51,288 bases of DNA from JBBKWJ01 sp037968895 (GTDB lineage: Bacteria > Actinomycetota > Acidimicrobiia > Acidimicrobiales > SZUA-35), in assembly GCA_037968895.1 (NCBI GenBank), contig JBBKWJ010000134.1, forward strand, positions 1 to 51,288. The letters run 5' to 3'. Positions 8,704 to 17,102 of this stretch are shown here, piece after piece. The notes beneath the pieces are model-generated. The model did not search any database. It saw only the letters and a program-made list of their open reading frames with translations, and was not told where the DNA came from. The translations under genes and the position numbers were made by a program. Every line of letters starts with the position of its first letter. Positions within the stretch are counted from its first letter, which is position 1.

Positions 8704-9530
8704 ACCGTCTGGTACTTGCTGAAACAAAACGCTATTGGGCCAGACGGATAACCCGTTACTTCCCTGCCGTACTCGCCGTGCTCATTTTTGGTGGCATGGT
8801 GATCGCATTTTTCGTCGTCCGAAATGGCGACTCAAACTTCGACTTCGTACGCGACATCGCTCGCAGCGACGGCCCAAATAGGCCAGTCACGGTGCTCGGG
8901 CCAATTGCGAGCCTGCTACCAGTAATGGCTTTCGTGCTCGGAGCCTCCTATATCGGTGCCGACCTCAAGTCCGGAGTAATCGAACAGTTACTCACGTGGG
9001 AACCACGACGGAACCGACTTCTTGCCGCACGGATCATCGGTGGCGGACTGAGTACCGCTCTGTTAGCTGCGATTCTTGCGATCTGGATGGTGGCCTTGCT
9101 CTATGGGTTGGCCGCAATCGTCGGTACTACCGGCGGCACCGACGCCGATCTCTGGATCGACACACTGGTCGCGATCGTTCGAACCGGAATCGCCTCGATG
9201 CTGTTCTTCGCAATCGGCGTTGCGGTAACCCTGCTGGTGAGTAGTTCGGTCGGCGCCATCGTCGGCTTCGTCATCTACTGGTTCATCGGCGAAAACTTCC
9301 TGATCTCCGCATTTCTGCCAAAGGTTGCGGTGTGGCTTCCGATCACCAATGCGACGTCGTTCGGGAACGGCCAAGATGTCGAGTACATCGATGGCAGCGT
9401 CTTCAGCGAGGACGGCTTCGATCTGATCTCACACCACAGCTACGAGATGGCCGGCGTCTACCTCGCGCTTTGGACGCTGTTGTTCGTCGTTGCGGCTGGT
9501 TTCTGGTTTTCGTATCGAGACGTCGATTAG
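8700..9530 (+). CDS. ABC-2 type transporter permease
   Basis: The 276-residue membrane protein is the partner of the ATPase at 7657-8703 and starts inside its stop codon (ATGA). It has about six hydrophobic segments: near 20-45, 75-95, 110-145, 160-205 and 245-270. The sequence ADLKSGVIEQLLTWEPRRNRLLAARI (about 87-112) is the cytoplasmic loop typical of ABC-2 permeases of lantibiotic/multidrug exporters. A large outer loop of about 40 residues (MYGNGQDVEY region) precedes the last helix. The pair probably exports a lipophilic compound or peptide; the cargo is unknown. The 3' end overlaps the convergent phytanoyl-CoA-dioxygenase-like gene by 4 bp. Confidence 0.88.
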   Translation: MNRLVLAETKRYWARRITRYFPAVLAVLIFGGMVIAFFVVRNGDSNFDFVRDIARSDGPNRPVTVLGPIASLLPVMAFVLGASYIGADLKSGVIEQLLTWEPRRNRLLAARIIGGGLSTALLAAILAIWMVALLYGLAAIVGTTGGTDADLWIDTLVAIVRTGIASMLFFAIGVAVTLLVSSSVGAIVGFVIYWFIGENFLISAFLPKVAVWLPITNATSFGNGQDVEYIDGSVFSEDGFDLISHHSYEMAGVYLALWTLLFVVAAGFWFSYRDVD

Positions 9531-10348
9531 ACCGACCATACACTTGGCATAAGACGATCGTCAGCTGGGTATTCGCCCGGCTGCAGAGTGACGTCGTCTT
9601 GAGTCATGGTTGGGTCGCACCCGGGGTGGGGCGCCCAGGTTGAGTCGTCGCCGAGCCACCTCGTTGACATGGCAACGCGGCGATTGGCCCCATCGTTGCC
9701 GGGTGATCCGTGCACTATCCACGACGAGAAGACCAGTGCATCGCCGGGCTCAACGTCGAACCCGACAATGTCGTAGTTGCCCCGTGCAGCCTCGATGTCG
9801 GGGCAGGCTTCACCGTCGAAGTCGGTGGTCCAGTCGTCGACTGCGGCATCGAAATTGACGGGGGCGAAGTACTTGTTCCAGAGGTGAGAACCCCTCACAA
9901 ATTCGAGGGAGCTCTCCTCGACCTTGCTGGCGGTGAGTGACACCCAAACCGAGCAGATCTGCTTTCCTAAGAATGGCCAATACGGGATGTCTTGGTGCCA
10001 AGGGGTCGGTGCCGCGGTGTGCGGCTCTTTCACCAAGAGATGATCAAAGTAGAACCGTGCACTCGTCGAGCCCATGAGCTGGCCTGCGACGTCGGCGACG
10101 CCTGAATTGAATACGAAGTCGTGCACGGCGGTGTTGTGTTGCCAGAGATAACGCGTCGTGAAGAGACGATCAGTCGTCGCCCCAGGGTTTGTATCGCTGA
10201 CCCAGTCGCCGGGATGGGCGAGCTGTTGGTCAGCGACGATGGCGATGGCGTCCAAGTGAGAAACGTCGACGAGCTTCCGGATCTTTATGACCCCATCTCG
10301 CTGGAAAGCGGCGACTTGCTCATCTGACACTAGGAAGTTCGTTGTCAT
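9527..10348 (-). CDS. Phytanoyl-CoA dioxygenase-family Fe(II)/2-oxoglutarate oxygenase
   Basis: The 273-residue protein shows the facial triad of PhyH-type oxygenases: His118 and Asp120 in PWHQDIPYW and the distal His213 in SSWIVHGSPGN, with Arg223/Arg224 in the RR-x-A-x-STRW segment that binds 2-oxoglutarate. Members hydroxylate alpha carbons of branched acyl-CoAs or other small molecules. It is the last gene of the minus-strand operon that begins with the TetR regulator at 15538, 27 bp behind the carboxylesterase, which suggests a role in the same lipid or isoprenoid degradation. The exact substrate is not evident; some family members act on ectoine or halogenated compounds instead. Confidence 0.88.
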   Translation of the reverse strand: MTTNFLVSDEQVAAFQRDGVIKIRKLVDVSHLDAIAIVADQQLAHPGDWVSDTNPGATTDRLFTTRYLWQHNTAVHDFVFNSGVADVAGQLMGSTSARFYFDHLLVKEPHTAAPTPWHQDIPYWPFLGKQICSVWVSLTASKVEESSLEFVRGSHLWNKYFAPVNFDAAVDDWTTDFDGEACPDIEAARGNYDIVGFDVEPGDALVFSSWIVHGSPGNDGANRRVAMSTRWLGDDSTWAPHPGCDPTMTQDDVTLQPGEYPADDRLMPSVWSV

Positions 10349-10375
10349 CGTGTCCTGGCCAACGTTGCTCGACGC

Positions 10376-12046
10376 CTACGACGAGACTTTGGAATCGCTG
10401 AGATCAATCGAGAAGGCTGAACCGAGACGTTCAACGCGCGCTCGCATGGCGTCGAGGCCGGGCTGCGCCTGGCATTCTTCGACCTGAGATTTTGGCCGGT
10501 TGAACACCATATGTTTTGGATCAGCGGCGTCGTAGGCCGGCCATGGCTCACGGCCAGGGAAGTCAGGGCTACCGGTGGCGGCAAAGGCGTACCAGCGGTC
10601 GCCCATCTCACGAGTGAGGAGGTGGTTGCCGTCGCCTTCGGGCACCATCGGGAGCGCGGACCCGAAGACATTGAAAATCTCCGCTGCGTGGTATGCGCCG
10701 GCGGTTTGTCCCGGAAGCGCAGGGACTGCTCTGAAGTGATAGCGGTAGGTCGGGTGACCGTGGGCCGAGTGCTGACGCGACGCGTGGTCGACGTGGACGC
10801 CAAACATGTGGTCGCCGGCATGGGCGATGGACGCTGCCACTTCTAGTGATCCAAGGCCCGGATACGCGGCGAGGACTTCGTCGGCCGCTTCCGCCGACCC
10901 GTAGGAGTGTTCAAACATCTTGCGCACGCTCTCGACCGTCAGTTCGTGGAGCTCAGCGGGGCCGAACTCAGCGCCAGTTGGGTGCATGAACTCGGCCAGC
11001 AATGAGCCTTCGTCGGCGTTGTAGCCGATCATGAGCGGAACCGCAGCCACCGCTTTGTGCGTGAATGCGGTCATCGGCGCCACTGGCAATACGACACCGT
11101 CGATGTTTGGATAGAAGTGCCGCGCGATGTCAATGTTGGCGCGGTAGTGGTCGCTGAGTTCCTCGGCGTCCATCGCCCGTAATCGCTCGATCTGGCCAGC
11201 CCCCGCGCCGACGGTGACATCGGCAAACTCCCGACCGGCAACCTGTGCCGCCCGAAGGCCGACCGACTCCTCCCGAAGCCGCAACCAGCGTCCGCTATCG
11301 CTCGGGCTCTGGGCTATCGCTCGGTGGAACAGGCCGCGGGCCGCCGGGGCCGTCAGCAAGTTGAGGACCGCCTGACCGCCGGCTGACTCACCAAAGATCG
11401 TTACGTTGCCTGGGTCGCCGCCGAAGTTGGCGATGTTGTCCCTCACCCACTCAAGCGCTGCAATCTGGTCTAGGAGGCCGTAGTTGCCAGACACGCCAGA
11501 TGATGATTCGTCGTTCAATTCAGGATGGGCCAGGAAACCGAGAAGGCCGAGGCGGTAGTTGATCGTGACAAGCACGCAGCCCCGTTGGGGGAGTGCGTCA
11601 CTTGCGTAGAAGGCGTCGCCACCGCTGCCATCGGTGTGATCGCCGCCATGGATCCAGACCATCACGGGAAGACCCTCGGCGCTCGTTGGCGTCTGGATAT
11701 TGAGCGTCAGGCAGTCTTCACTCTCTTTCGTGGGCGTGAGCTTGATCGCGGCCTGCATCGCTTTTTGTTTGCTGGTCGAAAGGCCGAGCCCAGCGGTGAG
11801 CTTCTGGATGAACGCGTCCATATTTTGGCGTCGTTGAAATGGCATGGGCCCTGGTTTGACACACTGGCGGTCGCCATCCCAATTCGACGTTGGCGCTGGC
11901 GCCCGCCAGCGGCGGTTGCCGGTTGGTGGTGCGGCGTAGGGAATGCCAGCAAAGTAGGAGATGGCGTTCTTCGCCTTGTAGCGCCCCTTCACGGTGCCGT
12001 TTGCGGTCGAAGCCGTTGGTTGCTTTCTGAAGCGTCGCCTGGCCAT
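10376..12046 (-). CDS. Type-B carboxylesterase/lipase
   Basis: The 556-residue alpha/beta-hydrolase hydrolyses carboxylic esters. It has the type-B family N-terminus (YFAGIPYAAPPTGNRRW), the EDCLTLNI disulfide-region motif, the oxyanion loop VWIHGGDHTDGSGG, and the nucleophile Ser221 in FGESAGGQ. I chose ATG 12046, which is preceded by AAGGTAGGGA at 6 bp; upstream ATGs at 12064 and 12106 are possible, but the latter would overlap the thiolase stop. The basic N-terminus (ARRRFRK) is not a signal peptide, so the enzyme is probably cytosolic. It lies between the thiolase (35 bp) and the PhyH-like gene in one operon. Confidence 0.9.
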   Translation of the reverse strand: MARRRFRKQPTASTANGTVKGRYKAKNAISYFAGIPYAAPPTGNRRWRAPAPTSNWDGDRQCVKPGPMPFQRRQNMDAFIQKLTAGLGLSTSKQKAMQAAIKLTPTKESEDCLTLNIQTPTSAEGLPVMVWIHGGDHTDGSGGDAFYASDALPQRGCVLVTINYRLGLLGFLAHPELNDESSSGVSGNYGLLDQIAALEWVRDNIANFGGDPGNVTIFGESAGGQAVLNLLTAPAARGLFHRAIAQSPSDSGRWLRLREESVGLRAAQVAGREFADVTVGAGAGQIERLRAMDAEELSDHYRANIDIARHFYPNIDGVVLPVAPMTAFTHKAVAAVPLMIGYNADEGSLLAEFMHPTGAEFGPAELHELTVESVRKMFEHSYGSAEAADEVLAAYPGLGSLEVAASIAHAGDHMFGVHVDHASRQHSAHGHPTYRYHFRAVPALPGQTAGAYHAAEIFNVFGSALPMVPEGDGNHLLTREMGDRWYAFAATGSPDFPGREPWPAYDAADPKHMVFNRPKSQVEECQAQPGLDAMRARVERLGSAFSIDLSDSKVSS

Positions 12047-12081
12047 TGTGTTCCCTACCTTCATTGAGACGTTGTGCGATT

Positions 12082-13302
12082 TTAGACGGACTCGACGACG
12101 AAGCACGCGGTGGTTGCCGTGCTGCCGCCGATATTCAGCGTGGCCGCTCGTCGCGCCCCGCCAATCTGATAGTCGCCCGCAGTGTCAGACACCTGCTTTG
12201 TTGCGTCGACGAGCATCCGAGCGCCGGTGGCGCCAACGGGGTGTCCGCCGCCGATTAGACCGCCAGATGGATTGACCGGGATACGACCGTCGCGCTCGAG
12301 GTCGCCGCCCTCGATGGCTTTCCAGCTTTCGCCTGGCGCCGTAATGCCAAAGTGGTCGATGGCCATGTATTCCGATGGGGTCATGCAATCGTGGGTTTCG
12401 ATGAGGTCGAGGTCGTCGACGCCAGCGATCTTGGCCCGACCGAAGGCATCGGTAATTGCTTTCCTGACATGCGGCATGACAAAAGTGTCGTTGGCCGAGT
12501 GGGTCATCTTCTCCTCGAGGCCTAGACCAACAGTCGTGTGGCCCCAGCCAGCGATGCGGGCCCTTCCTTTTGTTCCGTTGGCGGCGAGCCAGCGGTCTGA
12601 GACGAGCACGACCCCGGCCGCACCGTCAGTGATCTGGGTGCAGTCGTTTCGCCGGAGACGGCCGTGGACAACCGGATTGACATGATCGTCGGTGCTGAAG
12701 CTGTCAGAGGTGAGTTGCCATGCCCTCGTTTGAGCATTGGGGTTCGCCTTCGCGTTCCGAAGATTGAGCTCGCCAATTGCACGGAGGTGAGCGTCGTCGA
12801 TTCCGTAGCGGGCGTCATACTCGGCGGCGACACGATCGAACGCATACGGCCAGAAGAACTGGATGCCCTCGGTTTCGTGTCCAACCCAAGCAGCGGCGGT
12901 CTGGACCGCTGCTGCTTGAGCCCCCGGCATGTTGCGCTCCTGTTCGGCCCCAAGCACGAGCACGCAGTCGTAACGGCCAGACTCGATTTCGGCCATCGCC
13001 GCCAGTGTTGCCATCGATGCCGAAGCGCACGCTGCTTCATGTCGCATCGAGGGAACACCCCAGAGCTCGGGAATAACCGAGGCTGGCATGGCGCCAAGAT
13101 GCCCCTGGCCCGTGTAGAGCTGGCCGAACGCGTTGCCAACGTGGATGCTCTCGATTTGGGCGGCATCGACGCCCGCGTCGGCGAGTGTGCCGTTGATGGC
13201 GTCTCGCATCAGATCAGCTGTTGTCTGACCTGCCTTCGCGATATTGACGGCGAAGTCGGTCTGAAAACCGCCGAGGATGGTGACGTTGCTATTGGGTGTC
13301 AT
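12082..13302 (-). CDS. Thiolase / acetyl-CoA acetyltransferase (SCP2-type)
   Basis: The 406-residue protein is a thiolase of the SCP-x/lipid-transfer class, which cleaves 3-ketoacyl-CoA with CoA. The acyl-carrying cysteine is Cys92 in HEAACASASMA; the second catalytic region is ETHDCMTPSEY, and the C-terminal histidine loop is GLIGGGHPVGATGARM. Start ATG 13302 follows an AAGGAG box by 5 bp. This class often acts on bulky substrates such as sterol side chains or branched acyl-CoAs. It lies 17 bp behind the acyl-CoA ligase and ahead of the carboxylesterase. No DUF35 (zinc-ribbon) partner, which many SCP2 thiolases need, is found next to it. Confidence 0.92.
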   Translation of the reverse strand: MTPNSNVTILGGFQTDFAVNIAKAGQTTADLMRDAINGTLADAGVDAAQIESIHVGNAFGQLYTGQGHLGAMPASVIPELWGVPSMRHEAACASASMATLAAMAEIESGRYDCVLVLGAEQERNMPGAQAAAVQTAAAWVGHETEGIQFFWPYAFDRVAAEYDARYGIDDAHLRAIGELNLRNAKANPNAQTRAWQLTSDSFSTDDHVNPVVHGRLRRNDCTQITDGAAGVVLVSDRWLAANGTKGRARIAGWGHTTVGLGLEEKMTHSANDTFVMPHVRKAITDAFGRAKIAGVDDLDLIETHDCMTPSEYMAIDHFGITAPGESWKAIEGGDLERDGRIPVNPSGGLIGGGHPVGATGARMLVDATKQVSDTAGDYQIGGARRAATLNIGGSTATTACFVVESV

Positions 13303-13319
13303 GGATTCTCCTTGGCGCT

Positions 13320-14906
13320 CTACAGCCACCGAGTACGAAGTTCTGGCTTGGTCACTTTGCCAACTGGGTTCCGGGGGAGCGCATCGATTAATTCGAGTCG
13401 TTCCGGCAGTTTGTAGCTGGCGATTTCGAGCCCACGAAGGTGGGCCGTGATGTCGTCGAGCGAAGGTGATGCGCCGTCATTGGCGACAACGAAGATGCCC
13501 ACCTTCTCGCCGAGATCGGGGTCGGGGTACGCGACCGCCGCGCACTCGGTGACACTGGCGTGGCTGCTGACGAGGGCTTCGACCTCGGCCGCCGAGATGT
13601 TCATGCCGCCTCGGATGATGATGTCTTTCGCCCGGTCGATGAATTGCAGCAGCTCGGGTGGGTTCGCGTCGCCCGCCCACTGGAACACATCGCCGGTTCG
13701 GTAGTAGCCCTGGTCGTCGAACTCCTCGCCGTTCGAGTCGAGGTAGCCGTTGAAAACCGTCGGACCGCTGAAACGCAGTTCGCCGGGAATACCTGGAGCG
13801 GTGATGTCGGTGCCGGTTTCGAGGTCGGCGAGGCGAACGTTCACTCCCTGTCGGTTTGGCTTTGGGAAGTATCGGGCTCGTTCGGCTGGATCAGGAACCG
13901 ACCGCATCGTCGCCAGCATCGCCGCGCCTTCGTTTGAACCAAAGACGTTGACGATCTCGATGCCGTGATTCTGCCAGCCTTCGACCATCCAGGGATCGAG
14001 CGGAGCAGAGCCGGACGAGATCGCTCGGATGCTTGACAAGTCGACTGAGTTGAGGAGCGCTTCGTTGCGGAGCAGCATGTTGAGCACCGGGGGAGGAGCG
14101 ACGGTGTAGCTGATCGCTTCCTGCTGAATCTGTCCCATGAACACCTGTAGGTCGAGGGGCTGGTGAAGGAACAACGCAGCACCAACGCTGACCCACGGCA
14201 GCAACATGCCGCCGATGCCTGCCATATTGACGACCGGAAAGGGACACAGGATGTTGTCGTCCGCAGTGATCGAAAGCTCGGCCACCTGGAAGTCGCTCGA
14301 CGCCATCCACATCGCGTTGGTTCGAGGAACTCCCTTAGGGAGGCCCGTTGTTCCCGACGTCCAACAAATTGTGACAACGTCATCTGGTTGCGGGTTGGAG
14401 GCGATGGTGTCGGAAGCAGGGCTCGTGGTGAGCTGCGCCGCTTCTGGCGTGGTGGTAGCCCCGAATGTTGCCAACTGGACGTCGTCCATCTCCGCCAAAA
14501 TTTCACCAACTTTGTCGAGTTGGTCTGGGCGATCGGCACGAGCGGCCGTAACCATCAATTTCGCCTGCGACGTGGCCAATCCAGATCGAAGCTCGTGGCC
14601 CCGGTGTTGGATTGGGAACGGTACGGCGATGGCGCCCAAGCGGGCGCAGGCCAGGATACTGAGCACGAGTTCGGCGATGTTCGGCAGCTGAATGGCGACG
14701 GCGTCACCGTTGCCGACGCCAAGTGCCGCGAACTGTGTCGTGAGGCCATTGATTGACTCATCAACGTCGCTCCAAGTGAGTCGTTGCGGCTCACCGCTGA
14801 AAAACGATGAACGGTTTGGGGCATCCGCGAGTGCGAGCTTTTCTGGTCGGTCTGCGGCGGCCCGACGAACCAGATCATCAATGGTCTGTGGCGTACTGTC
14901 GTTCAT
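13320..14906 (-). CDS. AMP-binding acyl-CoA ligase
   Basis: The 528-residue enzyme of the ANL superfamily activates a carboxylic acid to its CoA thioester by way of an acyl-adenylate. Motifs in order are TSGTTGLPKG (183-192, P-loop), VFGSNEGA (A5), YYRTGDVF (A7), IDRAKDIIIRGGMNISAAEVEA (A8 hinge) and the C-terminal GKVTK with catalytic Lys517. Its start overlaps the stop of the TetR gene by 4 bp. With the thiolase downstream it can feed acids into beta-oxidation. The substrate is unknown; the neighbourhood suggests an acid from carotenoid or other lipid cleavage. Confidence 0.93.
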   Translation of the reverse strand: MNDSTPQTIDDLVRRAAADRPEKLALADAPNRSSFFSGEPQRLTWSDVDESINGLTTQFAALGVGNGDAVAIQLPNIAELVLSILACARLGAIAVPFPIQHRGHELRSGLATSQAKLMVTAARADRPDQLDKVGEILAEMDDVQLATFGATTTPEAAQLTTSPASDTIASNPQPDDVVTICWTSGTTGLPKGVPRTNAMWMASSDFQVAELSITADDNILCPFPVVNMAGIGGMLLPWVSVGAALFLHQPLDLQVFMGQIQQEAISYTVAPPPVLNMLLRNEALLNSVDLSSIRAISSGSAPLDPWMVEGWQNHGIEIVNVFGSNEGAAMLATMRSVPDPAERARYFPKPNRQGVNVRLADLETGTDITAPGIPGELRFSGPTVFNGYLDSNGEEFDDQGYYRTGDVFQWAGDANPPELLQFIDRAKDIIIRGGMNISAAEVEALVSSHASVTECAAVAYPDPDLGEKVGIFVVANDGASPSLDDITAHLRGLEIASYKLPERLELIDALPRNPVGKVTKPELRTRWL

Positions 14907-15538
14907 GTATCGATGGTCCCCTTGTCGGTTGGTTGCAGCACGCTGGTGAGTGCGTGTGCGATCTCGGCTCTGATGTTCGTGGCGTCTTGGCGCAATGCTC
15001 GCGGGTTGTTGATGCCTTGCGCAAGCACGAGGACGGTGGAGGCCATGACATCGATCGGTCCTTGCCTCACGAGACCGGCTATCTGGCCTTCTTCAATCAG
15101 TTCGCAGAGTCGGCTCAGGTCGGTCGCTTCGGCTTCTCGGTAGGCATCGCGAAGCCCTCGATGATGCGGGATCCTGCTGAGCGCGGTTCGAAACACGAGC
15201 GTCTCCGCCCGAAAGAAGTCAGCCTGCTGCTCGACCAGATCGACCAGCGTTTTGTCGAGCCCAAACTCGTGTACTCGATCGATCGTGAGGAACTCGGCCG
15301 ACTGCTCGATTAGATCCCCGAGTACGAGCCGAAACGCAGCGGCGAGGGCATCGTCCTTCGTGCCGAAGTGGCTGTAAAACGTGGCTGCCGAGCAGTCCGC
15401 GAGTGACGCCACCGAGTCGGCATCAAAGGTTCCCGTTGCCCGAAGCTGTTCTCGGACCGCGTGAATAAGTGCTGCTCTCGTTCGGCGACTTCTCGCCGTA
15501 AGCGCGGTGCTCGTGCGGGACCCTCCTGCTTCAGCCAT
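14903..15538 (-). CDS. TetR-family transcriptional regulator
   Basis: The 211-residue protein has a TetR N-terminal helix-turn-helix (about residues 18-65: ALIHAVREQLRATG, then VASLADCSAATFYSHFGTKDDAL) and a helical ligand-binding C-terminal domain. The frame is open upstream, but ATG 15538 puts the DNA-binding domain at the usual place. It is the first gene of the operon TetR-ligase-thiolase-esterase-PhyH and is divergent from the carotenoid oxygenase, so it most likely controls both, in response to an acyl-CoA or cleavage product. The 85 bp between the two starts would contain its operator. Confidence 0.9.
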   Translation of the reverse strand: MAEAGGSRTSTALTARSRRTRAALIHAVREQLRATGTFDADSVASLADCSAATFYSHFGTKDDALAAAFRLVLGDLIEQSAEFLTIDRVHEFGLDKTLVDLVEQQADFFRAETLVFRTALSRIPHHRGLRDAYREAEATDLSRLCELIEEGQIAGLVRQGPIDVMASTVLVLAQGINNPRALRQDATNIRAEIAHALTSVLQPTDKGTIDT

Positions 15539-15623
15539 CGCTAGACATTTGCATAGTTTCTGGAGTAATACTAGTAAAACGCTGCATTGCTCGTGATGCC
15601 GAGCGCACTCCAGGAGGACCTTC
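15539..15623. promoter_or_regulatory. Divergent promoter region of TetR and carotenoid oxygenase genes
   Basis: This 85-bp gap must carry both promoters. It is more A+T-rich than its surroundings. A palindromic ACTAGT core at 15570-15575 lies in an A/T-rich imperfect dyad (TAAT-ACTAGT-AAAA) and is a possible TetR half-site cluster. TTGCAT at 15550-15555 could be a -35 element for the plus-strand gene, though the -10 is weak. A clear CCAGGAGGACC ribosome binding site precedes ATG 15624. Confidence 0.4.
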
Positions 15624-17090
15624 ATGACAGCTGAGCTTCGTCACACGTTCGAACCAGGCCTTCCGCCGAGCGACGCGCACCCGTACCGAAGCGGCGTCTG
15701 GCAGCCCCAGCATCGCGAATACGACGCCTGGGATATGCCGGTGATCGGCAAGATTCCCGACGACCTCAGCGGCGTGTACATCCGTAACACCGAGAACCCA
15801 TTGTTTGAGCCAATCAAGCGATACCACCCGTTCGATGGCGACGCCATGCTGCATTCAATTTCGTTTGGCAATGGCGAGGCTCGTTATGCGAACCGCTTCG
15901 TCAGGACCGACGGTTTTCTGGCCGAACAAGACGCAAAACAGAGCCTTTGGGCCGGCATCACCGAGCACCCGTCAAACGCCATCGCCGACCATGGCTGGGG
16001 GGCTCGCACAATGATGAAAGACAACGCCAGCACCGATGTGATCGTCCACGGCGGCCAAGCGCTGGCGACCTTCTACCAATGCGGCGAGCTCTATGCCGTC
16101 GACCCCCGCACGCTAGAAGGGCAGGGCAAACAGACCTGGGGCGGCAAGTTCCCGGCAGATGGAATCTCGGCTCACCCGACGCTCGACGAGCACACCGGCG
16201 AGCTGATGTTTTTCAACTACAGCGCCAACGCTCCATACATGCATTACGGAGTGGTGTCGCCCGAAGGCGAGCTCGTCAACTACGTCGATATTCCGTTGCC
16301 CGGCCCGCGGTTGCCACACGATATGGCTATCACCGAAAATTGGTCGATTCTCAACGATCTCCCTCTCTTCTGGGACCCAGAAGCCCTGGCGAACGGCTAC
16401 TACTCAAACAAGTTTGACCGCGACCGGCCAAGCCGCTTCGCGCTGATCCCGCGTCACGGCAGCGCCGACGACATTCGCTGGTTCGAGGCCGATCCGACCT
16501 TCGTGTTGCACTGGAGCAACGCATACGAAGATGGCGATGAGGTCGTACTTGACGGCTTCTTTCAGCACAATCCGACGGCGCGCGGTGTCGCTCGTTTCCC
16601 CGACGAGCTGAAGGGATTCGAAACCCTTGACATGAATGTGCTGCAAGCTCGGGCCCATCGCTGGCGCTTCAACCTCGTGACCGGCGAGACAAAAGAAGAG
16701 CAGATGAGCGAACACTGCTCCGAGTTCCCCATGGTGAATGGGCGCCACGTCGGTCGTCCCTATCGCTACTCGTACAACGCAGTTTGCGCTCAAGGTTTGT
16801 TCGCGTTCAACGGTTTGATCAAGCACGATCTCGACACTGGCGTCGAAGAGTTCGTCAAGGTGCCGGAGGGCGTCTACGTCAGCGAGACGGTCATGGCGCC
16901 ACGCGACGGCTCAACCGCCGAAGACGATGGCTACCTCGTCACATTCACTTCCGACATCATCAACGATTGGTCGGAGTGCTGGGTGTTTGACGCCGCGTCG
17001 CCTAGTGATGGCCCGGTAGCGAGAATACGCCTGCCAGAGCGCATTGCGAGCGGCACCCACTCGACGTGGGCGCCAACCAGCACCCTGTAA
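15624..17090 (+). CDS. Carotenoid cleavage oxygenase family (RPE65/lignostilbene dioxygenase)
   Basis: The 488-residue enzyme is a seven-bladed propeller non-haem iron oxygenase that splits a C=C double bond of carotenoids, apocarotenoids or stilbenes. The four iron-binding histidines are visible: His184 in ISAHPTLD, His232 in RLPHDMAITENW, His296 in VLHWSNAYEDGD and His479 in SGTHSTWAP near the C-terminus. SGVYIRNTENPLF (about 49-61) and YHPFDGDAMLHS are typical of the first blade. No signal peptide is present. It is divergent from a TetR-led operon for acid activation and thiolysis, which would degrade the aldehyde/acid product. Carotenoid versus stilbene substrate cannot be decided. Confidence 0.93.
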   Translation: MTAELRHTFEPGLPPSDAHPYRSGVWQPQHREYDAWDMPVIGKIPDDLSGVYIRNTENPLFEPIKRYHPFDGDAMLHSISFGNGEARYANRFVRTDGFLAEQDAKQSLWAGITEHPSNAIADHGWGARTMMKDNASTDVIVHGGQALATFYQCGELYAVDPRTLEGQGKQTWGGKFPADGISAHPTLDEHTGELMFFNYSANAPYMHYGVVSPEGELVNYVDIPLPGPRLPHDMAITENWSILNDLPLFWDPEALANGYYSNKFDRDRPSRFALIPRHGSADDIRWFEADPTFVLHWSNAYEDGDEVVLDGFFQHNPTARGVARFPDELKGFETLDMNVLQARAHRWRFNLVTGETKEEQMSEHCSEFPMVNGRHVGRPYRYSYNAVCAQGLFAFNGLIKHDLDTGVEEFVKVPEGVYVSETVMAPRDGSTAEDDGYLVTFTSDIINDWSECWVFDAASPSDGPVARIRLPERIASGTHSTWAPTSTL

Positions 17091-17102
17091 GAACTACTTG
17101 CG